Positions 1 through 9,401 of a stretch of DNA of 64,000 bases are shown piece by piece. Source of the stretch: Io17-Chloro-G2 sp963663135 (GTDB taxonomy: Bacteria > Chloroflexota > Dehalococcoidia > Lucifugimonadales > UBA3495); assembly GCA_963663135.2 (NCBI GenBank), contig CAXXRM010000004.1, positions 124,001-188,000 of the forward strand, read 5' to 3'. Position 1 is the stretch's first letter, and each line of letters opens with the position of its first letter. A program made the position numbers and the translations under genes. Under the pieces are notes generated by a model. It saw nothing but the letters and a program-made list of their open reading frames with translations. It did no database searches and was not told the DNA's origin.

Positions 1-383
1 GCCTGGGAACCCAACCCCATGAATTGACCGACGTCCACGCCCACCAGCGTGGCATCCTCCTTGTTCTCGTCGTAGAAAGCCTGCAAGTCCGGCATTTCTG
101 CCCGGCAAGGGGGACACAAACCGGCCCAGAAATTCAGCACCACCGGTTTGCCTTTGAGGTCGCTGACGTGGAGTTCGTCGCCTGCCGGGAAGCCTTCACC
201 TTGGAATAGCGTAAATACTAAATCGGGAGCCGGTTCCCCGGGACTGCTGCACGCAAATGCCAGCATCATCATCAGGGCCCCCAAGGCCAGCGGGACCAAC
301 CCAATCTTCCGGAGTTTCAAGGGATTCCTGGGGACATTGACATCAATCGAGGTATCGGGGCGTCCCAAGGACGGACCGGTCAT
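1..383 (-). CDS. TlpA/ResA-like thioredoxin-family lipoprotein (partial)
   Basis: The 3' end lies outside the window, leaving about 127 residues. The start is an ATG at 383 with a GGAG Shine-Dalgarno 10 nt upstream. A basic N-terminus and a hydrophobic stretch end in the lipobox-like AFAC (around residues 38-41), so the protein is probably lipid-anchored outside the membrane. The thioredoxin fold follows with FWAGLCPPCRAEMPDL, in which CPPC is the redox-active pair. Family knowledge: TlpA/ResA proteins reduce extracytoplasmic cysteines, often for cytochrome c maturation. No partner gene is visible, so the substrate is unknown. It lies downstream of mfd, separated by a hairpin. Confidence 0.85.
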   Translation of the reverse strand, partial: MTGPSLGRPDTSIDVNVPRNPLKLRKIGLVPLALGALMMMLAFACSSPGEPAPDLVFTLFQGEGFPAGDELHVSDLKGKPVVLNFWAGLCPPCRAEMPDLQAFYDENKEDATLVGVDVGQFMGLGSQ

Positions 384-405
384 ACTTGTTTATCTCCATG
401 TGTGA

Positions 406-441
406 AGGTATTCGCCGCCGTTGGGTAACCGGCGAATACCT
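406..441 (-). terminator. Perfect 12-bp inverted repeat after mfd
   Basis: Arms 406-417 and 430-441 are perfectly complementary around a 12-nt loop. The hairpin sits between the mfd stop (451) and the start of the lipoprotein gene (383). There is no clear U-tract, so it is either a weak or factor-dependent terminator or an mRNA-stabilising hairpin. Confidence 0.55.
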
Positions 442-450
442 CGGATAGCC

Positions 451-3400
451 TCACGTCTTTGGGGCGACGGCCAGGTCCTTGAGGTTCTGTTGAAACACCT
501 GTAATCGTTCGAGGACGAGGGTCAACCTGGACAGCCACTGCTTCCCTAACTGGCGCATGGACAGGTGAATCTGCTGATTACCCACTTTGGCTGCGGGGCC
601 GAGGGCTTTTTCCAATGGAATCCTTGCTCCTCCGATTGGTACGGCCAAGGAAAGTGCAATGGATTCACTATCGTGAGTTATCGATTGTATCCCTACCGAA
701 CCGGCCAATGCCCGCAGGGCGGCCAACTTCAGGAGGGATTCGGTTTCATCCGGCAGTGGGCCGAAGCGGTCTCGAAGCTCCTCCCGAAGCGCATTTACCT
801 CGCCGCGGCCCCTTATCTTGGCGATCCTTTGGTACACCGCCAACCGTGTCGGGAGATGCGCGATGTAGCTTTCCGGAATCTGGGCCGGCTCCGGCAGTTC
901 CACCCGGGGAAACCCGGAATCCTCCGTTGTTGACTGCTTGGCCCCCTGTTCTTCCGACGCTTTTAGCTGCTCCACGGCCTCTTGCAACAGTTGGCTATAA
1001 AGACTCAGGCCCACGTCATAGATATGGCCGCTTTGGGCTCCGCCCAGCAGGTTCCCCGCTCCTCGAATTTCCAGGTCTCGCATGGCGATGCGGAATCCGG
1101 ACCCCAACTCGGATGCTTCCAATATTGCCTGGATGCGCCTTTCGGCTGCTTCGGTGATGCGGCGGCCCTTCGGCAGCAACAAGTAGGCGTAGGCTCGGTG
1201 CTCTCCTCGCCCGACTCGACCTCTTAGCTGGTAAAGCTGGGACAGGCCGAAGCGGTCGGCCCGGTCCAGAATCAGGGTGTTGACGTTAGGCATGTCCAGG
1301 CCGGATTCGATGATGGTGGTGCACACCAGGATGTCGGCCTCGCCGGCGGCAAAGGCCACCATGACGTCTTCCAGGTCCGATTCAGGCATCTGGCCGTGGC
1401 CGACCAGGATACGGGCTTGCGGCACCAACTCGGCCAGTTGGGCTGCGGTTTGCCCGATGGTTCGTACCCGGTTATGCACAAAGAACAACTGCCCGTTTCT
1501 TTCCAGTTCCCGGAGAATTGCCTCCTTGATAACGTCTTCGCTGTACTCGGAGGCGAAGGTCTTGACCGGAAGACGCGCCTCTGGAGGCGTGTCCATCGTG
1601 CTTAAATCTCTTATGCCGGAAAGGGCCTGATTCAGCGTTCGGGGGATGGGCGTTGCGCTCAGCGTCAACACGTCCACCTCCCGGCGCAACTGGACCAGCC
1701 GTTCTTTGTGGGCCACGCCAAAGCGCTGCTCTTCATCCACCACCGCCAGGCCCAGGTTCTTGAAACCAATGTCCTTTTGCAGCAACCGGTGGGTGCCGAT
1801 CACAATATCTACGTCTCCGGACTTGAGGCCCGCAACCACTTCGTCCTGTTCCTTGGGCGTACGGAAGCGGCTGAGGACTTCCACCCTGACCGGGTAGGGG
1901 CTGAGACGCTCGCTGAAAGTGGCGTAGTGCTGCTGAGCAAGGACGGTGGTTGGCACCAGGACACCAACCTGAAAACCATCGTTCACTGCCTTGAACGCCG
2001 CCCTCAGGGCCACTTCGGTTTTTCCGTAGCCAACGTCCCCGCAGATCAGGCGGTCCATGGGCTTGGCCTGTTCCATGTCGGTTTTGACCTGGTCGATGGC
2101 CCGGGACTGGTCCGGGGTCTCTTCAAAGGGGAATGCGTCTTCCAATTCCTGCTGCCAGGTGGTGTCGGGGCTGAAGTCGTGACCTTGCGCGGTCTGGCGA
2201 GCGGCATGGAGTTTCAACAAGTCCTCGGCCAGTTCCCGGGTGGCGCCTTTGACCTTTTCTTTGATCCTGGCCCATTCTGCCGTGTTCAGCCGGGTCAACG
2301 TTGGGGTCTGGTCTTGAGCGCCGATGTAGGAAGAGACCCGGTCCAAGTGGTCCGTGGGCACGTACAGCTTGTCTTTATCGGCGTACTCCAGGACCAGGTA
2401 CTCTTTGTCGTCGGAGTCCCCCGCTGTCAGGTCGTCCCCGAGGCGCGTCGTCCCGGCGAACCTGGCGACCCCGTGGTCCACGTGGACCACGAAGCTGCCC
2501 GGGACCAGGTCTGAGAGCACGATATCGGGCCCTCCCTCGGCTTTCCTGGTGCGGCGGTAGCGGCGTTCTTTAACGGTCCCGAACAATTCCGCGTCGGTGA
2601 GCAGGGCCAGGGAGCGCAACCCGTCTCCGGCCTCCCCGGGAGTCGTGCCGGTCTCCTGGGGGCCATTCATCCCAACCACCCACCCTTCGGGCAGCGAGCC
2701 GGCCACGACCCGCATAACGCCGGGTTCTACGGGCTCCACAATGTCTTCGGTGATGGTGGCTCCGACCCCTTGCTCTTCCAGGATGTCGGCCAGCCGGCGG
2801 GCGTGCTGGGTGACTGCCACCACCGACGCGCCTTCATGCTGATATCTACGGACGTCGGCGGCCAACTGCTCCAGCCGGCCGTAGTAGGGCGTGGAGGGCT
2901 GGAAAATATGGTCCTCACTTTCGTGGACCCAACTTTGCAGGGAAACGCGCCGGCGGCCCTCCATGCCGTCCTGAAACCGTATCCACGGTAGATATGGCGG
3001 GGGGAAATTGCCCGGCAACTCACCGCGGTCCTCCCGTGTTTCCCGCATCCGTTGGAACCTGTCCTCCAATTCCAGGGCTTCTGCCTCGACCTGCCCGGCC
3101 CTTTCCAAGATCAGGAATCCGTTGGCCGGCAGGTACTCCAACAGGCAGGACTCGTTTAGCAGTCCGTTATAGAACGACAGCGTTTCCGAGTTGGGCGCTG
3201 AAGACAGGGAAGCCAGCTCGTCTTCAATTCGGTCCCGGGTCTCGCCGGAACAGCGCGCGTAGTCCAGCCGAGCGATGCGCGTCTCCAGGGAGGCCGCGTG
3301 GACCAACCCCGGCAATTGCTCCCGGGCGGGAATCAGGGTCACCGAGCCGGCGTCGGCTACCGAACGCTGAGTGTGGGGGTCAAACGTCCTGATTGTGTCC

Positions 3401-4074
3401 ACCCGGTCGTCCCACAGTTCTATCCGAAAAGGAAAGACTGCGTCGGTAGGAAAGACGTCGATGATCCCGCCCCGGTGGCTGAACGAGCCCGGCGATTCCA
3501 CCAATGCCTCGTGCCGGTAACCCAGTTCCACCCAACTATTCAGCATTTGGCCAAGGCCGATTCGTTGCTCCAGGGACACGCAGGCGGTGGGCAAGGGGTT
3601 GCCGGCGGACGTTGAGCTTGGGGTTAAACCTGGGTTGAAAACGGAAGGCGGCAGGGTCAACCGGAGGGCGGCGCCCACCGAGGTCACTACCAGCGGCGGC
3701 AATTGAGTCGGGCCGGCCTCGCCCTCCGGGGATCCGGCCAAAGCGGCCAGGGCGGTCAGCCTTTGGTTGCCGGTATGGGCGTCTACGGACAGCCGTTCAA
3801 AGGGGAGTACCTCGGGTTCCGGCAGCAGGTAGGTTGGGGAGTCCTCTCCCAGGTAGGTTTGAAGGTGGTCGTGGAGACGCCGGGCGTCTTCCGGCCTGGG
3901 CGTCAGCACCAGAATCGGGGCCCGCAGAGTGCGCCAGAGGGACCCGATGTAGGCCGGCCTGGCCCCTTGGCGAACGGTAATGGGAGGTGGGTCTTGGAGA
4001 CTCGTGAGGGTTGCCACGTGGCGGCGGAACGCGGGATGGGCGCCGATCACCGGCAGAATTCCGGATAAAGACAT
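451..4074 (-). CDS. mfd: Transcription-repair coupling factor Mfd
   Basis: The 1207-aa length is typical for Mfd, the DNA translocase that removes RNA polymerase stalled at lesions and recruits UvrA. Domains in order: a UvrB-like N-terminal module (about 20-350), the CarD-like RNA-polymerase-interacting domain near 525-600 (VPGSFVVHVDHGVARF), a superfamily 2 helicase core with Walker A GDVGYGKTE near 676 and the DEEQRFG box near 780, then the RecG-like TRG region and the C-terminal TRCF domain. The ATG at 4074 is used. The gene is transcribed divergently from proB, with about 200 bp between them. No lesion is seen in the frame. Confidence 0.97.
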   Translation of the reverse strand: MSLSGILPVIGAHPAFRRHVATLTSLQDPPPITVRQGARPAYIGSLWRTLRAPILVLTPRPEDARRLHDHLQTYLGEDSPTYLLPEPEVLPFERLSVDAHTGNQRLTALAALAGSPEGEAGPTQLPPLVVTSVGAALRLTLPPSVFNPGLTPSSTSAGNPLPTACVSLEQRIGLGQMLNSWVELGYRHEALVESPGSFSHRGGIIDVFPTDAVFPFRIELWDDRVDTIRTFDPHTQRSVADAGSVTLIPAREQLPGLVHAASLETRIARLDYARCSGETRDRIEDELASLSSAPNSETLSFYNGLLNESCLLEYLPANGFLILERAGQVEAEALELEDRFQRMRETREDRGELPGNFPPPYLPWIRFQDGMEGRRRVSLQSWVHESEDHIFQPSTPYYGRLEQLAADVRRYQHEGASVVAVTQHARRLADILEEQGVGATITEDIVEPVEPGVMRVVAGSLPEGWVVGMNGPQETGTTPGEAGDGLRSLALLTDAELFGTVKERRYRRTRKAEGGPDIVLSDLVPGSFVVHVDHGVARFAGTTRLGDDLTAGDSDDKEYLVLEYADKDKLYVPTDHLDRVSSYIGAQDQTPTLTRLNTAEWARIKEKVKGATRELAEDLLKLHAARQTAQGHDFSPDTTWQQELEDAFPFEETPDQSRAIDQVKTDMEQAKPMDRLICGDVGYGKTEVALRAAFKAVNDGFQVGVLVPTTVLAQQHYATFSERLSPYPVRVEVLSRFRTPKEQDEVVAGLKSGDVDIVIGTHRLLQKDIGFKNLGLAVVDEEQRFGVAHKERLVQLRREVDVLTLSATPIPRTLNQALSGIRDLSTMDTPPEARLPVKTFASEYSEDVIKEAILRELERNGQLFFVHNRVRTIGQTAAQLAELVPQARILVGHGQMPESDLEDVMVAFAAGEADILVCTTIIESGLDMPNVNTLILDRADRFGLSQLYQLRGRVGRGEHRAYAYLLLPKGRRITEAAERRIQAILEASELGSGFRIAMRDLEIRGAGNLLGGAQSGHIYDVGLSLYSQLLQEAVEQLKASEEQGAKQSTTEDSGFPRVELPEPAQIPESYIAHLPTRLAVYQRIAKIRGRGEVNALREELRDRFGPLPDETESLLKLAALRALAGSVGIQSITHDSESIALSLAVPIGGARIPLEKALGPAAKVGNQQIHLSMRQLGKQWLSRLTLVLERLQVFQQNLKDLAVAPKT

Positions 4075-4237
4075 TGACTAGGCTACAACTCCCGGTACAA
4101 AACAGTCGGTGCGATTGGACGGTTTCAACCGTAAACTCCCAAAGGGACTCGCCGTCAGCGGCAGCCCCGTGCAAGCAATTGTACTAGGCCCCGGCATTTC
4201 CGCACAAGGAGCCGCCAGCTTTGTCTCCTATCTCGCG

Positions 4238-4246
4238 TGCTATAAT
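4238..4246 (+). promoter_or_regulatory. Extended -10 promoter for proB
   Basis: TGC-TATAAT at 4238-4246 is a perfect -10 hexamer with the TGn extension. A -35 box at proper spacing is poor, as is common for extended -10 promoters. Transcription would start near 4253, about 23 nt before the first ATG of proB. Confidence 0.6.
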
Positions 4247-4275
4247 GTTAGCTGGCCAACCAAACCCCTCATCGC

Positions 4276-5514
4276 ATGTCTAGTCTGTCAAATGCCCGCC
4301 CCTTGGTTATCCCTCGCTCGTCTGCTGAAAGCGCCATGGCTTCGAAGGCCCCCTCTCTAAAACCGATTTATCGCCGCGTCGTGATCAAAGTCGGCACCAG
4401 CTTGTTGACGTTGGGGTCCGGCGACCGCGGCCTGAACCGCGAAATAATCGCCGACCTTGTCCGCCAGATCAGCCTGCTTCGAGACCAGGGCGTCGAGGCG
4501 CTGCTGGTGACTTCGGGGGCCGTCGCCGCCGGGCGAGAGGCCCTGGAAACAAGGACGCGCAGCTCAAGCTCGTTGGGCCGCAGGCGGGTCCTGGCAGGTC
4601 ATGACATCCGCTCCCGGCAGGTCATGGCCGCGGTGGGGCAAAGCAGATTGATGCATGCCTACCAGGAAATGTTCGGTGGACGGGGCCACATGGTGGCGCA
4701 AACCCTGCTGACCATCAATGACCTGACTGACCGCCAGGCCTACCTCAACGTGGGCAACACCCTGACGGGGCTGCTGGAGCTGGGTGTAATTCCCATTCTG
4801 AACGAAAACGACGTTGTGGCCGTAGACGAGATCGGCGAGGTTTTCGGGGACAACGACCGTCTCTCTGCCCTGGTGGCCAACCTGGTGGATGCGGATCTTT
4901 TGGTTATTTTGACCGACACCGACGGCCTTTATACCGCCGATCCCAACCTGGACCCCTCCGCCGAGTTGATACCCGAAGTCAACCGGGTGAATGAAGACAT
5001 CATGGCATTGGCCGGCAAGAATTTTAACCCCTGGGCCAGGGGCGGCATGCCGACGAAAATTGATGCCGCCCGCCTGGTCACGTCTTCTGGGATGGCAATG
5101 GTGATGTGCCGCGGTTCCGCGGAGGACGCAGTGTTGAAAGCGGCGCAGGGACAGCCCATCGGCACCTTGTTCCACCCGGCGGCAGGAAAGCTGGAAGCCC
5201 GGAAACGCTGGATGTTGGGAGGAATCACCGTCCGCGGTGAGGTGGTGGTGGATGTGGGAGCCGCCCGGGCGTTGGGCCAGAAGCACGGCAGCCTGCTGCC
5301 CGCGGGCATCAAATCGGTCAATGGGAGTTTTCAACGCGGCGACATCGTATATATTCTGGGCCCCGAGGGCGGCCGCATTGCCTGTGGAATCGCCAACTAC
5401 CAATCGGCGGACGTTGCCCGCATTCAGGGCGTAAAATCGGACAACATCCTGCCGATCCTGGGGTACCACTACGGTGAAGAAGTAGTGCACCGGAATAACC
5501 TGGTGCTGTTGTAA
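4276..5514 (+). CDS. proB: Glutamate 5-kinase with C-terminal PUA domain
   Basis: ProB phosphorylates glutamate to gamma-glutamyl phosphate, the first step of proline synthesis. The amino-acid kinase fold starts with VVIKVGTSLLTLGS (about residue 36) and contains the ENDVVAVDE and ARGGMPTKIDAARL segments of substrate and nucleotide binding. A PUA domain fills roughly the last 80 residues. From the ATG at 4276 the protein has 412 aa. An in-frame ATG at 4336 would give 392 aa and a leader length nearer other ProB proteins; neither start has a strong Shine-Dalgarno. proA follows after 134 bp, and the two likely share a transcript. Confidence 0.95.
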   Translation: MSSLSNARPLVIPRSSAESAMASKAPSLKPIYRRVVIKVGTSLLTLGSGDRGLNREIIADLVRQISLLRDQGVEALLVTSGAVAAGREALETRTRSSSSLGRRRVLAGHDIRSRQVMAAVGQSRLMHAYQEMFGGRGHMVAQTLLTINDLTDRQAYLNVGNTLTGLLELGVIPILNENDVVAVDEIGEVFGDNDRLSALVANLVDADLLVILTDTDGLYTADPNLDPSAELIPEVNRVNEDIMALAGKNFNPWARGGMPTKIDAARLVTSSGMAMVMCRGSAEDAVLKAAQGQPIGTLFHPAAGKLEARKRWMLGGITVRGEVVVDVGAARALGQKHGSLLPAGIKSVNGSFQRGDIVYILGPEGGRIACGIANYQSADVARIQGVKSDNILPILGYHYGEEVVHRNNLVLL

Positions 5515-5648
5515 AACGCGCCGGCCCGTGGGGTTGGAAGTTAGCAATTCCACGGAGCCTAACCACGGGTTGATTTCCAAATATCAGCCGGCGAACCGGG
5601 GATATCGGCCCGTTGGCTGAAACCCGCCGGAATCCTGACAGGAGCGAA

Positions 5649-6923
5649 ATGGCCACCACCGTCGAAGAACTTACAGTCATGGGGCAGGCGGCCAAAGCTG
5701 CGGCGCGGCAACTGGCCAGAACGCCCACCCAGGTCAAAAACCAGGCGTTGCTCAACATCGCCGACGCCCTGGAACTCAACCAGGGGAAGCTGCTGGTTGA
5801 GAATGAGAGAGACTACCAGGCGGCCAAATCCGGCGGCCTTAACGAGGCGATGCTGGACCGGCTCCAGCTCACTTCGGGCCGCATCGATCGCATGGCCCAC
5901 GACCTGCGGCAGGTGGCCGCGCTGCCGGACCCGGTTGGCGAGACCATCGAGACTATTAACCTGCCCAACGGTTTGCGCGCCGAGCGGCGGCGCGTCCCCC
6001 TGGGAGTTATCGGCAGCATTTATGAAAGCCGTCCCAACGTTACCGTGGACATTGCCGGGCTGGCGCTGAAATCCGGCAACGCTTGCATTCTCCGAGGCGG
6101 CCGGGAGAGTATCCGGTCCAACCTCGCTCTTTCCAACCTGATCCGTGAAGCCATTGGGCAGGCCGGGGTTGTCAAAGATGGTGTTCAGGTCGTGGACAAT
6201 CCCGACCGGGCCCTGGTGGACGCCATGCTCCAGATGAAGGAGTACATCGACCTCCTGGTTCCCCGTGGCGGGGCCGAGTTGATCCGGTTGGTGCGGGAGA
6301 AGGCCGCCATGCCATCGGTTACCGGGGGCATAGGGGTTTGCCACACGTACGTGGATGCCGCCGCCGACCTGGAGCAGGCCTCCGCCATTGTTTATAACGC
6401 CAAGGTCCGCCGCCCCAGCATTTGCAATGCTTTGGATACCCTGCTGGTCCATTCTGACGTGGCCCCCCGCTTTTTGCCGCTGGCTGCCCAGGGACTCGCC
6501 GCGGCCGGTGTGGAATTGCACTGCGACCACCGGGCGTTGAGCATGTTGGGCCCGCAGCACGGCCTGAACGCCGTCCCTGCCGACGAGGATGACTGGGGCC
6601 GGGAATTCCTCGCCTTGATAGCCGCGGTAAAGGTGGTTGACTCGTTGGACGAGGCTTTGGCCCACATCGAAGAATATGGATCGGGACATTCCGAGGCCAT
6701 CGTCACCGAGGATTACTCCGCCGCTATGCGTTTTGTCGACGAGACCGATGCGGCCGCGGTTTACGTGAACGCCAGCACCCAGTTCACCGATGGCGGGCAG
6801 TTCGGTATGGGCGCAGAAATCGGTATCAGCACCCAAAAGTTCCATGCCCGCGGCCCCATGGGACTGAGGGAACTGACTTCTTACAAGTGGGTAGTCATGG
6901 GCAACGGGCAGGTCCGGGAGTAA
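5649..6923 (+). CDS. proA: Glutamate-5-semialdehyde dehydrogenase
   Basis: ProA reduces gamma-glutamyl phosphate with NADPH to glutamate semialdehyde, the second step of proline synthesis. The aldehyde-dehydrogenase fold is complete at 424 aa. The catalytic cysteine is about Cys259 in RRPSICNALDTLLVH. The C-terminal QFTDGGQFGMGAEIGIST signature is intact. The ATG at 5649 is preferred over a TTG at 5613 because AGGAG lies just before it. It pairs with proB upstream. A small unknown gene follows within 15 nt, probably on the same mRNA. Confidence 0.96.
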   Translation: MATTVEELTVMGQAAKAAARQLARTPTQVKNQALLNIADALELNQGKLLVENERDYQAAKSGGLNEAMLDRLQLTSGRIDRMAHDLRQVAALPDPVGETIETINLPNGLRAERRRVPLGVIGSIYESRPNVTVDIAGLALKSGNACILRGGRESIRSNLALSNLIREAIGQAGVVKDGVQVVDNPDRALVDAMLQMKEYIDLLVPRGGAELIRLVREKAAMPSVTGGIGVCHTYVDAAADLEQASAIVYNAKVRRPSICNALDTLLVHSDVAPRFLPLAAQGLAAAGVELHCDHRALSMLGPQHGLNAVPADEDDWGREFLALIAAVKVVDSLDEALAHIEEYGSGHSEAIVTEDYSAAMRFVDETDAAAVYVNASTQFTDGGQFGMGAEIGISTQKFHARGPMGLRELTSYKWVVMGNGQVRE

Positions 6924-6937
6924 TCAGGAGGCGGGTC

Positions 6938-7246
6938 TTGGCCGGGTTTAATTTCGAAAGGGAGGTTAGGACGCCTCACTCCGAGGCGTACACTATCCAG
7001 GAACAGGACCGGGCCGTCGGCCGGGTTGACATCCACTTTACCGAGGACCTGGTGCACGTGGCTGTGGCGGTGGACGAGAGCCTGACCCAGGACTCCATTC
7101 AAGAGATCATCGACAGCATCGACAAGGATCTGCTGGACGCCGTGGGAATCACCCGGGAGGGTTTCGTGGTCCACGTGTTCCAGGGCAGGGAAACCGGCGT
7201 ATTCAGCGATGATGAAGGGTTCGGAGAAAACGGCAGCGAGGGTTAG
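6938..7246 (+). CDS. Small conserved-looking protein of unknown function
   Basis: I do not recognise this 102-aa protein. The best start is a TTG at 6938 preceded by a full AGGAGG (6926-6931) at a 6-nt spacing. It is acidic and shows a beta-alpha-beta pattern (GRVDIHFTEDLVHVAVAVDE, then an Asp/Ile-rich helix, then GFVVHVFQGRE). There is no signal peptide or membrane segment. Its place right after proA suggests co-expression with proline synthesis, but no role can be named. Its TAG stop overlaps the TAA stop of the convergent transketolase gene. Confidence 0.75.
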   Translation: MAGFNFEREVRTPHSEAYTIQEQDRAVGRVDIHFTEDLVHVAVAVDESLTQDSIQEIIDSIDKDLLDAVGITREGFVVHVFQGRETGVFSDDEGFGENGSEG

Positions 7247-8193
7247 CCACTCTTGCGTTGCAGCGCCCTTTCCGCCGCGTCGCGGACGCCCTCAGGGGTG
7301 AGGCCCGCTTTCGCCATCAGCTCTTCGGGCTTGCCCGACTCGGCATAACCCCGCAGCGCCACCATCTCCAGCGGAACGGGATGGCCTTGGCCCAGCGCCT
7401 GTCCCACGATGCTGCCCAGCCCGCCGTGAATGTAGTGTTCCTCGGCGGTAACGATGGCTCCCGTCTCCCTTGCTGCGGCCAGAATGGTGGCCTCGTCGGC
7501 GGGGGCCAGCGTGTGCATGTTAATCACCCTGGCCTGAATTCCGGACTCGGCCAACAGGTCGGCGGCGTCCAAGCTCACCGAAACCATTACTCCGGTCGCT
7601 ATGAGGGTGACGTCGTCCCCTTGCCGCATAACCTCGGCGCGGCCCGGTGTGAACACGTAGTCTTCGTCATGGATCACTGGGGTAGCCGCACGGGGCAGCC
7701 GGATGTACATGGGGCCGTCCACCGCCGCCGCCGCTCGCACCGCCTGGGCCGTTTCCACCGAGTCGGACGGGCAAATCACGGAAAAGCCGGGCAGCGAGCA
7801 GGCCAATGCCAGGTCCTCTATGCCCTGGGCCGACATGCCGTCTTCGCCGGTTAGAATACCCGCGTGAGTGCAGACTAGCTTGAGGTTGAGGTGTGGTTGG
7901 GCCACCAGCACCCTGAGCTGATCGAAGGGGCGTCCCACGCCGAAAACGGCAAAGGTGCTGACGAAGGGGATCTTGCCGGAGGCGGCCAGCCCGGCCCCCA
8001 CGGCTATCAAGTTTTGCTCCGACGGGCCGAAGTCAAAGAACCGGTCAGGGTGTTGGTCCCGCCAGAGATGGGTAAAAACGGAGACGTTTAAATCGCCTCC
8101 CAACACCACGATATCCGGGTGGTCTTCGGCCATGTCCAGCAGAGTCCTACCGTAGGTCTCCCGGTTTGAGACCATCTCCCTGGCGGCCGCCAT
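7243..8193 (-). CDS. Transketolase, C-terminal subunit (split type)
   Basis: This 316-aa protein covers the pyrimidine-binding and C-terminal domains of transketolase (GGDLNVSVF, GEDGMSAQGIEDLAL, AEEHYIHGGLGS). With the N-terminal subunit upstream it should form a thiamin-diphosphate enzyme moving two-carbon units between sugar phosphates; split transketolases of this kind are known in archaea and many bacteria. Its ATG overlaps the stop of the upstream subunit by one base (TAATG at 8195-8191), so translation is coupled. A related split dehydrogenase or DXP-synthase-like role cannot be excluded from sequence alone. Confidence 0.9.
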   Translation of the reverse strand: MAAAREMVSNRETYGRTLLDMAEDHPDIVVLGGDLNVSVFTHLWRDQHPDRFFDFGPSEQNLIAVGAGLAASGKIPFVSTFAVFGVGRPFDQLRVLVAQPHLNLKLVCTHAGILTGEDGMSAQGIEDLALACSLPGFSVICPSDSVETAQAVRAAAAVDGPMYIRLPRAATPVIHDEDYVFTPGRAEVMRQGDDVTLIATGVMVSVSLDAADLLAESGIQARVINMHTLAPADEATILAAARETGAIVTAEEHYIHGGLGSIVGQALGQGHPVPLEMVALRGYAESGKPEELMAKAGLTPEGVRDAAERALQRKSG

Positions 8194-9041
8194 TAGGCTA
8201 ACTCCTGCATGGCCCGGTCAAATTCTTCCTGGTTGGGGGCCCTTCCGTGGAAACCCGGGTTGTTTTCCATGAAAGAAACTCCCTTGCCTTTGACGGTGTG
8301 GGCAATGATTACGGTGGGACGGGTGCGTCTCTTTTGCGCTTTGCCCAGGGTTTCCAACATTGACGTAAAGTCGTGCCCCGGGGTTTCCAAAACCCTCCAG
8401 CCGAAGGCCCGCCATTTGGCCGCCAAAGGCTCCAATTTCATCACGTCATCGGTGAAACGGTCGTTTTGGATGCGGTTCCGGTCCACCACCGCGATCAGGT
8501 TGGTTACACCGTGGTGCGAGGCTGCCATTGCGGCTTCCCAGATCTCTCCTTCATCACATTCGCCGTCACCCAAAACGGCGTACACCATGTAGTCCTTTTG
8601 GCTGAGGCGGGCGGCCAGAGCACACCCCAACGCGAATGACAGGCCCATACCCAGGGAACCCGAGTTCATCTCTACGCCGGGGGTCATTGGGTGCGCGTGA
8701 CCTTGGAGCCGGCTGTTTAGTTTTCGGAAAGTGGACAATTCTTCCCTGGGAATGTAGCCCGCCCTGGCGAGCACCGCATACAGGCCCGGAGAGGCGTGGC
8801 CCTTGCTCAGGATCAGCCGGTCCCGGTCTGGCCAACCGGGGTTGCCTGGGTCGTGGCGCATCACGACGAAGTACAGGGAAATGAGGATTTCCATTTCGGA
8901 AAGAGAGCCGCCCGGATGACCGCTCCCCGCGTCAAAGATGGTCTTGATGGCGTCGCGGCGGATTTCCCGAGCCATGGTTTCCAACTCTTGGACGGTGAAA
9001 CGGGGCGCTCCGGTGCGCCCGCTGTAGGTGGACGAAGTCAT
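8193..9041 (-). CDS. Transketolase, N-terminal subunit (split type)
   Basis: This subunit binds the diphosphate of thiamin diphosphate. The signature VLGDGECDEGEIWEAAMAA and the downstream Asn-containing VDRNRIQ are present, as are SGHPGGSLSEMEIL and SKGHASPGLYAVLA. The frame is open to 9200, but a good minus-strand promoter at 9166-9195 lies inside that extension. I therefore place the start at the ATG at 9041 (282 aa). A TTG at 9071 with GGAGGG close upstream is an alternative. The stop overlaps the start of the C-terminal subunit. Confidence 0.92.
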   Translation of the reverse strand: MTSSTYSGRTGAPRFTVQELETMAREIRRDAIKTIFDAGSGHPGGSLSEMEILISLYFVVMRHDPGNPGWPDRDRLILSKGHASPGLYAVLARAGYIPREELSTFRKLNSRLQGHAHPMTPGVEMNSGSLGMGLSFALGCALAARLSQKDYMVYAVLGDGECDEGEIWEAAMAASHHGVTNLIAVVDRNRIQNDRFTDDVMKLEPLAAKWRAFGWRVLETPGHDFTSMLETLGKAQKRRTRPTVIIAHTVKGKGVSFMENNPGFHGRAPNQEEFDRAMQELA

Positions 9042-9165
9042 TCCGGCAACCGGCTTGGAGGATTTCGCCAAAGTCCCTCCCGGAACCGAGAAATTCGCGA
9101 AGCGGCCCTGAAAATGCCCTACGTCCGAGAACAGCGGGATATTTGAGGCTGGTTCCGGCGCGCCA

Positions 9166-9195
9166 ATTATATTCCTGAGTCCTTTGGAGTGTCTA
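9166..9195 (-). promoter_or_regulatory. Promoter of the transketolase pair
   Basis: On the minus strand, TAGACA (9195-9190; one mismatch to TTGACA) is followed by an 18-nt spacer and a perfect TATAAT (9171-9166). Transcription would start near 9159, leaving a leader of about 118 nt before the ATG at 9041. Confidence 0.65.
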
Positions 9196-9238
9196 GCCAA
9201 CCCGGCTGCATTCCGGGGTCTTTAGGCCGTCATACCTC

Positions 9239-9259
9239 GTCATTCGCGTCGCAACGGGA
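9239..9259 (+). repeat. Partial copy of the dispersed 33-nt repeat
   Basis: GTCATTCGCGTCGCAACGGG matches the first 20 nt of the repeat seen at 52524, 55055 and 59557, then diverges. It is a degenerate half-copy in a gene-free gap. Confidence 0.5.
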
Positions 9260-9401
9260 CAGACGGGCCGGCGGGAGTTCTTGGTTCTCCGTTGCTGCGG
9301 GAATTATGGCGGGATGGGGCCAAGTTTGCGACGACTTAACGTTGCGTCATTTTGCGTCATGCGGGGTTGAAGGGAAGTAAGAGGGTGCGAAAATTTCGTG
9401 A

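Noticed and set aside
5559..6845. 428-codon open frame on the minus strand opposite proA
   Set aside because: It lies fully antisense to a conserved enzyme gene, has no Shine-Dalgarno and reads as low-complexity Gly/His/Val sequence, as expected from a GC-rich shadow.
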